From assembly GCA_015657535.1 (NCBI GenBank), contig JADHZB010002018.1, positions 40,607-104,606 of the forward strand: a stretch of DNA of 64,000 nt. The letters run 5' to 3'. The position numbers were made by a program, and so were the translations under genes. Origin of the DNA: Nephromyces sp. MM_2019. Lineage: Eukaryota > Apicomplexa > Aconoidasida > Nephromycida. The stretch's first letter is position 1; every line of letters starts with the position of its first letter. This document shows positions 49,177-60,766 of the stretch, piece after piece. A model generated the notes under the pieces. The model saw only the letters and a list, made by a program, of their open reading frames with translations. It did no database searches and was not told the origin of the DNA.

Positions 49177-52100
49177 ACCTTCAAGAAATGCTACAACTCT
49201 TTCAAAACATGTTTTTTTATCAAATTCAGTCAAGTTTGAAATTTCTTGTAGGCCATTTGAATTTCTAAGAAGTTTTATTTCATCTAATAATTTTTTATTT
49301 TCAATTTTTAAATGTTTGATGAGTGTGTGTGGGTCTTCAACTTCATTTACTATAGGTTTGTTTTTAACCTACACACAATATAAGGTGTGTTTATTTATAG
49401 AATGTTTGTTTATGAATTGCTAAAGGATAATTGTATGAGTAAATGATTATATAAATTTATTTATACCCTTAATATTTATTTTCACTCCATATGAATTATA
49501 ATATTCTATATGACGTTTAACTTATATATATATATATATATGTATGCACATTAGTAAGCATTTACTCTCAAAAACAGGCAAAAAACACACAACTCACACA
49601 CACACACACACACACACACTTGTAGAACGTGTTGTGAAAATCGACAGGTCGATAGAGTTTCTTCTAAACAATTTGTTTCTATTGAAAGTGTGCCAATCAT
49701 AATTGTTTGACAATTTCCACCCAAAGAATCTTTTAGTATTGAAGTTAGTATAGAGTTACGATAAGGTATATGATGTTTGCACATATCATTGTTTTTGTGC
49801 AAGGCTAGAATAACCTAAATGATTATTAGGTGTGTGTGTGTGTGTGTTTTGTAGCTTAAGTGTAAGTTAACAGCAATAGTGTATGTATGTAAATTGGATT
49901 ATATGCTAAATAAATAGAATGTGTGTGATGAATATTTGGTAAGTTATTTCTTATCTATATTTTGGAATCACTCATCATCTCAATATATATATATATTGTG
50001 GGTGTATATAGATAGTGTGCTTATTGTATATGATCTAAGTTTTCTCAATGTGTGAGATATATTTACTAAATAATATAAAATTTAAAAAATAGTTTACACA
50101 TCAAATTTAAACCTGTTCAAGATAATGTAAACTCAAATTAATACTCTTGGATTCTCTAAATAGTTTTGAATAACTATATAGGCCGGTTTTACCTGTTCTC
50201 TCTGATCCAGCTAAATCAACCAAATGATATTTGGCTTGTTTTATCTTTTTCTTTCCTATCAATATATTGAATTATTTTCAAAAAATAAATGAATTTATAG
50301 ATTTATGTATGTGTGTGTGTGTAATTGAGTATTAAATATATGTATAGATATTTTCCAGTCTTATAAGAAAATATTATTAAAAAAGTATTTATAAATATGC
50401 GTGTAAATAAGCATTATTGATGTAGAATCACACATAATTATGATATATTTACCCTAGTATGCGTATATATATATGAGAAATGAATTAATTAAGATCAAAC
50501 TATTTAATAATTATATGTAAACGCTAACTAGATATATCAAACCATACAGTAGCTAGCGCGTAGCTAAATATATCTATATATATATATATATATTATATAT
50601 GTGTGTTATATCGTGCAGAAAAAGAAATATATATAAATACCTGGTGATATTATATCTACCCATATTGTAAATATTGTGTGTGAGCGTGATGAAATATCAT
50701 TTGTAGGTGTCTGGCCAATAACTCGGTAAGTTTCACCCAAAAATAAAAAATTAAGTGCTTCAATTTCAGAATTAACTTCCAATGTTGATAAATTGAATAA
50801 ATTTAATTTGGAATCTTCATCTTCTCTGAATATAACCTAAATATTTATAAATACACAATTTTCATTGTAAATATTTAACGGGTAATTATTATAGTATGTG
50901 TGTGTAGCTTCAAAATCTTAAATTTTGTAGTTGAATTATAGGGGAAATAAAGAATGTGTATCTTGAGTTAAAAAATGTAGTCTTAATTGTATAATTTGAT
51001 TTTGTGGTAGCATCTAAACTGTGCAATTTGCTAAAGTGTGATATTTCTGATAATTAATCAATAAAAGATCAGTTACTTTTTATAAGAAATGAAAAACTAA
51101 CTAGATTATATCATAGGAACTCTGTTTAAATGACTACTAAACTATACTAAAGGGTAATCTGGATATTTTGGCATGACTACATGTTTATATAAAGAAATTG
51201 TTACCTGTTTAAGGGTACCTCTAGATGGGCTATTTGATTCAGATAATAAATCATAACATTTTTCTTGATAAATTTCCAAGTAAGAAACCTTGAAGCTTAA
51301 CCTTTTGTTAGATATTTGCCGCTTCTGCTTAAAGAGGTACTCGAGTGAATAGGGTATAAGGCCACGCTCTGTGTAATCTTCCGACCCTCCAGTGATTGTA
51401 TAAGTCTTACCAGAACCAGTTTGCCCATATGCAAAAATAGTGCCATTTATACCTATTTAAAAAAACATGTTCAGAAGATTCTTCTCTGTTTATTTGTGTG
51501 ATATATACACAAGTTAGATTGAACCCTATAAGATACTGGATGAAATTTGCGAATGAATTAAAGGACATTGTGTCTTTAGTATATGCACATTTCAAATGTA
51601 TATAGATAGTAGGTTAGTATTGTTTACTTAAGCTTGAATAAGTAAAGTTAATGGAAATAAATAAAATTTATTTAGTATTGGAAAGTAAACTGAAATTATT
51701 ACTAACTGTATTGATTTTATTTAGAACCTGATATGACATCATCAATAACAGGTTTCGCGACTACTTCAAAGATAACATCTTGCTGGCTGTTAATATCGAA
51801 TACTCCATTAGATCCAAATGTATGTAAAAGTTTTGTATTATTAATTAGTTCATCAGATTTTGGTAATGTAATTTGAATAGTTGAATTAGGTAAAAAATGT
51901 GGTAAAATATTTGTTGGTGAATCATTTCCAAATTGACTTGGAGTTTTATCTTGGAAATTTGTTGATGATTGAGATAATTCTATTATCTTTGAATCACCAT
52001 GTTTTCTATCCTTTATATGTTTTATGTTATATAGCTCCTTGGGGCTAGTGTTTTCTGAAAAATTATACGGATTTCCATAATCAATACTTGTAATAAAAAC

Positions 52101-52657
52101 TCTTGATATGTTGTGTGTATTATCTAAAAGGGTTATTATTGATGTCTTTAAGTATGATGTGTATACAAAATAATGTTTTTAAAACAAGTATTATAATTAT
52201 GTAATTAAACATCAATGTACTTACCGAAAATATTAATTTGATTTTTAATGAGATTACTTTCCGCTGTAAAGCTCTCTGATCCTGAAATAATAGCTATGAA
52301 ATATATTGATTCTTTAATTAATTTCGTGTATTTTTGAAATATTAAGTTGATTTTTTATTATTAACTTTAATGTCCACAAGAATTATCAAGTATTCTTGAA
52401 ATAAGTATATCGAAATTCTTATAACCTAATCCATTTGTTATTGACTCCTTATTTTCAATCTTAGTGCAATCTTTTTTATATGAATTTGAAGATGTTGTTA
52501 TGTCTTTGGTATTCTCAATTGAACTATTTTGTATGATTTTAAAGGAGTCTGATGGAAATATAGTTGGTCTTATACGAAAAAAAACTTTCAGATTCAAACC
52601 CGATGTTGGATTTATAGTATTTTCCTTGAGATCAGAATTGTTTGTTTTCAATTTCAT
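46215..52657 (-). CDS. kinesin-9 family motor with microsatellite-derived His/Thr tail
   Basis: Microtubule motor of axonemes. Twelve exons in transcription order: 52657-52426, 52281-52225, 52123-51728, 51452-51205, 50836-50641, 50255-50113, 49814-49620, 49368-49179, 48781-48641, 48134-48087, 47856-47624 and 47222-46215. All phases close; 1028 aa. Motor motifs: FFRIRP, P-loop AYGQTGSGKTYT, SYLEIYQE, switch I NDISSRSHT, switch II VDLAGSERTGKTG, then INLSLHYLEQVILAL and PYRNSILTSILKDSLGGNC. The LHYLEQVI form and the C-terminal AFQEF...ELIKKAKLLAEKLN region, then DRIEHLNQQ and NNW, identify kinesin-9 (KIF6/KIF9). An N-terminal Asn/Ser insert (~100 aa) lies before the P-loop. The last ~240 residues are His/Thr/Pro-rich repeats. 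One donor (49619) lies in a TG tract. Confidence 0.93.
46250..46327 (-). repeat. 18-bp coding tandem repeat (HPTHTI) in kinesin tail
   Basis: Four consecutive 18-bp units (plus-strand form GGGTGTATGGTGTGTGTA) encode HPTHTI repeated three times plus a variant HPTHTIL, near the C-terminus of the kinesin-9 protein. Confidence 0.85.
47870..47990. repeat. (TG)n-rich intronic tract in kinesin-9
   Basis: About 120 bp of TGTG with T and A interruptions in the intron 47857-48086 (minus sense CACA). Both-strand repeat frames here are not genes. Confidence 0.8.
48970..49177. repeat. (TA/CA)n-rich tract in kinesin-9 intron
   Basis: Mixed TATACA, ACACA and (TA)n repeats abut the donor of the intron at 49178. 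On the minus strand the intron begins GTTATATATATATA. Confidence 0.7.
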
Positions 52658-54846
52658 TTTTAATTTTACACTGAAATATTAATAAGTTCAAGTGTATTTA
52701 CACATGAAATAATTTAAATAATTGAATATACCAAGTTTCCCGTGAAATAGGAATTCAATTATTCAGATATGTGTATTAAATAATAATATATAAGTTTCCC
52801 GCAAAACAAGATTATATATATATTCACTCTGAAATTAAATGGAATTTTAATCTACTATATAACAATTTGAAGATTAGATTTACTTTAAAACTAATTTGAA
52901 ATGAAACTGAACTGAAAATTGCTGAAATTGAATATTTTCACTTTTTATATAATCCAGAGTCTTGTGTATAATTATACACAAAATTTTTCGATAGATTGAT
53001 ATAACAGATGTAATTTTCTAGTTAGTTAGATAATTATATTTGTTTAAGTTGATGTTGTTTGATAATAGTCTTTTCATTCTTCTCCCTTAAAATACATACA
53101 CTGAAACGCTCAAATAAGATGTCACACACAAATATTTTTCAAACAGAGCTGTTAGCATATTTTTTAAAAAAGTAATTATATAATGCATGTAAATACTTTT
53201 ATTGTATATACATAAACTATTTCTAGTTCATAATTTTCAATAAGATATGTTTTACAGTTTAACTGTGAGTGAGTTGATTTACATTAAAAGATACTTATAA
53301 AAGTATATACATGTGTATACATACTGTAATCAATTTATAAAAATAATTAAGTCTAAATAAATTTAATTAGATGTTTTCAAGAAACATTTTCAACTATACT
53401 TTATTGATTATAACTTTAATAAAAAAAAACCAATATGTTTTGTTTAAATTTTCATTTCATATATTTAACAATAGATAGATCCAAGTCTAACTCTTACATA
53501 AAGCATTTAAAGTATTTAATTATTTTTTATCACTGTGAAAAAATGTAAATATACACTAATAAGGCGTACCACTTGTTATTACTATTTAAATATTTACTTA
53601 TATTTTTCTAATTGCATAGCAAACACAATTAACTACATATATGCTTAGTTTAAAAGTGTGTGACGGCAATTATATCTATCTATGTATTTCTAAATACATA
53701 AAAAAAATTATTTAACGAAATTTATATGTGTATATATAGTTATGTATAGTTATAATAGCTAATTAAGTAAAGAGTGTGTGTAACAAATAGATTATTTTTA
53801 TAATATAAAATATATTATGTGTACGATTACTATAAAATTGAATAAAACATTTAATACATATCTTGATGTGAAAAAAAAATAAACTATACAAATATATATT
53901 TAATAATTGGTTAATTAACATTCTTAGGATCCATAACACTATACACAAAGCTTCGTATATACAACAAAAATACAACTATAAGTGATTTGAAACATTATAT
54001 TTTTGTAATCTTGATACAATGTGTGTATTATATATATATATATTTATATATGCATATATTTGAATTGACAATAAATGTCAAATGATATCATAAACTTTTA
54101 AATAATAGGGATTTGAAATGAGTGTGTAGTCAACTTATGATAACAATTTAGATAAGAATATTATATAAAACTGAAAATTTAATATGTATTACAAAATCCA
54201 TACAAGTTTATAAATATAAATTATATGAATATTTACTGAAAGTTTCTATAATGTTATTAAGCAATCCTTTCAATACGTGTGTATATAATAATATAATAAT
54301 ATATATAGTAGACAAAAATTATAAAATTTGAAGAAATAAAATAAAATTTTTAATAATTGTATTTTTAAGTAATTGTTATGCAAGTCATCTAAGCTAATCA
54401 TGGTGTATATTCATTTAGTTATTGTATGCTTATATAATGTATATATAATAGTTTCATTCAAACAAGGCCATATAATTGTTATTTATCTACCCACACACAC
54501 ACTTGATATTATCTTACACTCAATATTACCCTACACAAAATTTCAGTATTCAATTATATTATCACCTCATACTAACACACACACGTCAAGATATATATAT
54601 CTTTCATATGCAAACGTTATAACTTTGTATACACACACATATCACTCTATATACACACCTAAGGTATTACTTTAGACACACACTAGATTTAGTACACTCA
54701 TACATGGAGTATTACTTTATCTATAATATATACCCAACACAACAATACTCACCTTACAAACAAAACACCCACATAGATACCCTCACATATATACCCCTTC
54801 ACTTACTATTTACATCAAACCTTGCACATTAAACACACACACACAC

Positions 54847-54998
54847 AGAGCCGATTAAACACACTCCCACACACTCAGCAGACACCCATACATACGATAC
54901 AAACACATATACACACACACACAGAGCCGATTAAACACACACACACACACTCTGCAGACACTCATACATACGATATAAACACATATACACACACACAC
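54847..54998. repeat. 76-bp direct duplication within CA-rich DNA
   Basis: Two copies of a unit beginning AGAGCCGATTAAACACAC and ending near CATATACACAC start at 54847 and 54923. Differences are mainly in the CA run length. It lies upstream of the CCA-enzyme start codon. Confidence 0.8.
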
Positions 54999-55009
54999 AC
55001 AAACACATA

Positions 55010-55097
55010 CACACATACACACACACACACACACTCACACACACACTCACACACACACACACACACACACATACACACAAACACACACACACACTCA

Positions 55098-55140
<43 letters not shown>
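55010..55140. repeat. (CA)n microsatellite array
   Basis: About 130 bp of near-continuous CACACA with T interruptions. It is the source of HTHT and, on the other strand, CVCV open frames. Confidence 0.95.
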
Positions 55141-55141
<1 letters not shown>

Positions 55142-55214
55142 ACTAACACACACAAATATACATACACCTACACACACCAATCCTTTAATTACTATTGTTG
55201 GCAATAATAATCTT

Positions 55215-56977
55215 ATGTCGTTGGTATGTGCCTACAAAATTACACACATCTTACACACATTTTATCTTATCCTTTTGATTTCCTCCCATAACTCAACACA
55301 CACATCACCCTCTACACTAAACAAACGAATGTTTAGATCAACCTTACAAACATCTACACACAGCTATAAACATCACTTACAGACAAATAATTTCTCAACA
55401 AGGATAACCCTATTTCACACACACTCCTTGGGAAGATACATACAATCAAATAACAGGCCCAGGCCTACTTATCTAAAGCGGTTATGCTCACAATTACACT
55501 CTCACAGACCCACCCAAACTCATCCACACATACCCACCCACCCACACACTCTATTTCAAGGCTTTAAAGGTCTTAATACGCACACAAGATATCACCCTTT
55601 TAAACTCACACAACTACGAGTTCAACCTATTAGTACAAAATTTTACACACAACGTTGGATGTGTACAAAAAAGATCTCTCCCATGGACAATCTAGATGAT
55701 AGAGAAACATCACACAAACACACTGAGGGAAATCACACTCAAAAAAACAATGAGTCACACACATACACTGAAGAAAATGATACACACAACAATGACACAC
55801 ACACACACATTGTAGAAGCATATATAGATGATACACTTAGTGAAGGGCACACACACACCCTTAATATTATTGACCCTCCCTTTGAATTGACACCCACAGA
55901 GGCAAATCTAATTTTTGAACTCCGTGAGCTCATCCCCCAATTATCTAAGCCCACAAGTAATAACTATTTACACACACACATTTATATCTATGTGTGTGTG
56001 TGTGTGCATATTGAAATGTATATCTTATTGCATACACACACTTTGACACATATACTCTATAGGCACGTTTTATATATATACACATTACACACACACATTA
56101 CACACACACATTCACACATATTACATACACACACATTACACACACACATTCACACATATTACACACACACACATTACACACACACATTCACACATATTAC
56201 ATACACACACATTACACACACATATTCACACATATTACATACACACACATTACACACACATATTCACACATATTACATACACACACATTACACACATAAT
56301 TTGACATACACACTACATATACTATAATCACATTGAAAACACTTATTATTTACTATATTATATGTGGTATATAATAAAATACGTTACATACACATGGATA
56401 TATAAATTGATATATTGTGTAATTATTATCATAAAATGATGTGCGTGTATGTTTATATAAATAGTGTATGTGTGTGAAAATAGATATCTTTATATAGTGT
56501 GTGTGTAAAAATTAATATCTCAATATCGTGTGTGTGTAAAAATTAATATCTCAATATAGTGTGTGTGTAAAAATTAATATCTCAATATAGTGTGTGTGTA
56601 AAATTAACATTTCTATATAATGTATGTATGCATATATATAGTATATGTGTAACATATATATCGTATAGTGCGTGTAAGATATTCAATATAATGTGTAATT
56701 TATACAGGCTGTATACTATATATGATAATGTGTATAATACATAAAGTATATACAATGTGTACAATGTGATAATGTGTATAATATATAAAATATCTACAAT
56801 GTGTATATAATATATATATTACTAATATTATAAATGTGTGTGTAAAATTTTTGTTAGTAATAAGAATTGCAGGGGGTTGGGTGAGGGACAAAATTGTTGG
56901 CAAAACGTCGGACGACATCGACTTGGCCATCGACTCGATGACCGGTGTTGAATTTGCTACGGAATTACAAAAGTATG

Positions 56978-57009
<32 letters not shown>

Positions 57010-57011
57010 TT

Positions 57012-57065
<54 letters not shown>

Positions 57066-57219
57066 TTACATATACCCACTCACACACACACGCATTTACA
57101 TTTACATTTACACACACACACATATATATATATTTACTTATATACACACATAAATTTACAAACACAGATATATATATACATATATATATTTACTTATGTA
57201 CACACATACACATTTAAAT

Positions 57220-57253
<34 letters not shown>

Positions 57254-59998
57254 TTACTTATATACACACATACATTTACATACACACACACAAACACACG
57301 CATACATTTACATATATACACACACATTTTCACACAGAAACACAACCCCAAACACATGTATATAAATACAGCCTATAATTATTTTTTTTTTACCATTTAT
57401 ATGTATAAAGCATATACAGCATATACAATATGTATATATATATATATATATGTGTGTGTATAGTGCATATACAGTATATACAATATATATGTGTGTGTAT
57501 AGGGCATATACAGTATATAAAAAAAAAAAATTTATATATACATGTGTGTCTGTGTGTATTATAGGTTAAGGCCCCTCAATTCAAATATAATTAAAATACA
57601 GGCTAATCCAGCCCAATCAAAACATTTAGAAACAGCCCGAATAAATTATTATGGATATGATATTGATATTGTAAATTTAAGGAGTGAAGAATACACACAC
57701 ACATCACGTATTCCTACTATAGAATTTGGTACACCTTTTTCAGGTTAAACATGTGTGTAAAGTGTTACACACACTGTATTGTGTGTGTGTTTATGTGTAT
57801 GATGTTTTTTGGGGGAGGAATTTTGTATGTTTGTACGATTTTTTGGTGTGTGTATGTACGTTTATTTAATTATCTTGTACATATTGTTTTATTTAATTTG
57901 TGTGTGTATATGGTTTTATTATATACATTGCTTTATTTCATTTTTATGTGTACACACACATTATTTGTTGATTCTTTGATACATAGATATGTATATACAT
58001 ATATATATATATATATATGTGTAAAATAACAAATGATTTGGATAATTTTAGATCATATATACCTTATATATGTTGTGCATGTGTTTGTGTGTGTATGTGT
58101 GATTTTTTTATGATATTTACTCTATATACAAGTGTGTGTGTATATTTAGTATCAACGTGTGTATAGGCTATGTATATATATGGTGTGTATGTGTGTGTGT
58201 GTAAAATATGTACAGATGCTGAGCGAAGAGATTTCACAATCAACTCACTCTTTTTTAATATAAATGATTTTACTGTTGAGGATTACACATGTAAGTAATA
58301 TATAATTAGTGTGTGTGTGTATTGTGTATGTGTGTATTGAGTGTGTGTGTGTGTGTGGGTGTGTGTTTTGTGTGTGTGTGTGTTTTGTGTGTGTGTGTAT
58401 TGAGTGTATGTGTGTTTTGTGTGTGTGTGTGTGTGTGTGTGTGTTGTGTGTGTTGTGTGTGTGTGTATTGTGTGTTGTGTGTGTTGTGTGTGTGTGTATT
58501 GTGTGTTGTGTGTATTGTGTGTGTGTGTGGTGTGTGTGTTGTGTGTGTGTGTGTTGTGTGTTGCATATATATATATATATATATTTAATATGTGTGTGTA
58601 ATATTTTAGGTTGGGGTTTGTACGACATAAAAAAAAAAATTTTGCGAATGCCGTCAAATCCGATGACTTTATTGTGCGATGATCCTCTACGTGTTGTACG
58701 TGCAGTTAGGTGTGTGTGTGTGTGTATATATATATATTGTTTGTGTGTTTATGTGTGTTCTGTATGTGTGTATTGTATGTGTAGTGTGTGTGTATGTGTG
58801 TGTGTAGTGTGTGTGTATGTGTGTGTTGTGTGTGTGTTGTTTATCTGTGTATTGTGTGTGTGTTGTGTGTGTGTGTGCTGTGTGTGTGTGTGTGTTGTGT
58901 GTGTATTGTGTACGTATGTATTGTGTGTGTACGTGTATTGTGTGTGTGTATACAGTGTGTGTGTATTGTGTGCGCGTTTAGTGTGTGTTGTATGTGTATG
59001 TGTGTGTAGAAATTAGAATAAATATGTTTATAGATTTTAATTGTGTGTAAATCTTATATGAAAATGTGTGTGTGTATATATACAAACAGATTTGCTAACC
59101 GAGGGTTTATAATCGAACATACACTCGAAATGGCTATGAACAGTGAAGAAATTAAAAACAATTTATTAAAAAAGGTTATACACACACACATTTACATATA
59201 TATATATACATATAATTGTGTGTATAAATGAGTGTGTAACATGTGTAATACATATATACACATATATATATATATATATATACAAAAATAATTATGCATA
59301 ATTATTAATCTATGCGTGTGTATGAAATATATGTGTGTTTAAAATGTGTCTATATATTTATATGTGTATACATGTATGTGCGTATATGTGTGTGTAAAAT
59401 GTGTGTGTGTGTAAAATGTGTGTGTGCATAAAATGTGTGTCTATGTAAAGTGTGTGTGTATAAAATGTGTGTGTGTATAAAATATGTGTGTGTATAAAAT
59501 GTGTGTGTGCATAAAATGTGTGTCTATGTAAAGTGTGTGTATATGTAAAGTGTGTGTGTGTAAATTTATGTAAAATGTGTATGTGTATAGGTGTGTAAAG
59601 TGTGTGTGTGTGTGTGTATGTATGTAAAATATGTGTGTGTGTGGGTGTAGGTGTCCTCACAAAGAAAAGGAGCAGAATTAGTAAAAATATTTCGAACTGA
59701 ACAAATTTCAACGGCGTTAAATTATTTAAAAAATTTAAATTTAATTTTTTATTTTTTTTCACTCGAAGATGAATTCCCAGATGGTTATATATATATCTGT
59801 GTATGTGTGGTGTGTGTGTGTGTGTGGTGTGTGTGTGTGTGTGTGGTGTATGTGTGTGCTGTGTTTGTGTGTGTTGTGTGCTGTGTGTTTGTGTGTGTTG
59901 TGTGCTGTGTGTTTGTGTGTGTTGTGTGCTGTGTGTTTGTGTGTGTTGTGTGCTGTGTATTTGTGTGTACTGTGTGTGCTGTGTGTATTATATCCTAT

Positions 59999-60044
<46 letters not shown>

Positions 60045-60731
60045 TAATAATGTGTATGTATATATATTCATAAAAATGTGTATGTGTGTGTAGAAATTAC
60101 AAAACAATTTGAAGAAAAATTAGTTATGGGCCTAAACTATTTGGTGTGTGCAAATAAAATTTTGTTGGAAAATTCCAACCCAAAAATTTCACACATTTTT
60201 AACAAAAATCAACACATTAGTGACTACTTAATTATTCTTCGATTATCCCTGTTATTTTATGATATACCAGGTATGTGTGTGTGTATATGTATATATGTAT
60301 ATGTGTATGTATATATATATGTGTGTGTATGTGTCTATGTGTATGTGTATGTATATATATATGTGTGTGTATGTGTCTATGTGTGTGTGTATGTATGTAT
60401 GTTGTGTGTATGTGTGTATGTGTGTATGTACGTGTATGTGTGTATGTATATATGTGTGTGTATGTGTGTGTGTATATATTTATATATATAATATTAATAT
60501 AAATATGTGTGTGTGTATATATTTATATATATAATGTTAATACAAATATGTGTTTGTGTATATATTTATATATATAATATTAATATAAACATGTATGTGT
60601 GTTTGTATGGCTGTTTAAATAGAAATTCGCTACACAATTAAAAATGATACAATACTCAAATTATTATTCATCAAATTACTTAATTTGGGGAAAAATATAT
60701 TTACCAAGTAAGTACACAATTTTATTATTAT

Positions 60732-60766
<35 letters not shown>

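Larger units (their letters stand above)
52658..55214. promoter_or_regulatory. divergent intergenic region (kinesin-9 / CCA enzyme)
   Basis: About 2.55 kb. The left two kb are plain AT-rich DNA; from ~54490 the sequence becomes CA-rich and ends in long (CA)n at about 55012-55140. Both promoters must lie here. The 5' part of the long His/Thr open frame (54822-55214) is repeat and probably not translated. Confidence 0.5.

Noticed and set aside
54822..55214. 5' part of the long His/Thr open frame as true N-terminus of the CCA enzyme
   Set aside because: It is a translation of (CA)n arrays and a 76-bp duplication. An ATG at 55215 followed by a signal-like segment is a better start.
55957..56327. 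3' continuation of the same open frame
   Set aside because: It runs past a GTAATA donor at 55957 into CA minisatellite. The catalytic GGWVRD exon joins in phase only from 55956.
58309..59016. Long Cys/Val open frames on + and His/Thr frames on - in the CCA gene
   Set aside because: Pure translations of TG/CA arrays inside introns 4-5; no other sequence information.
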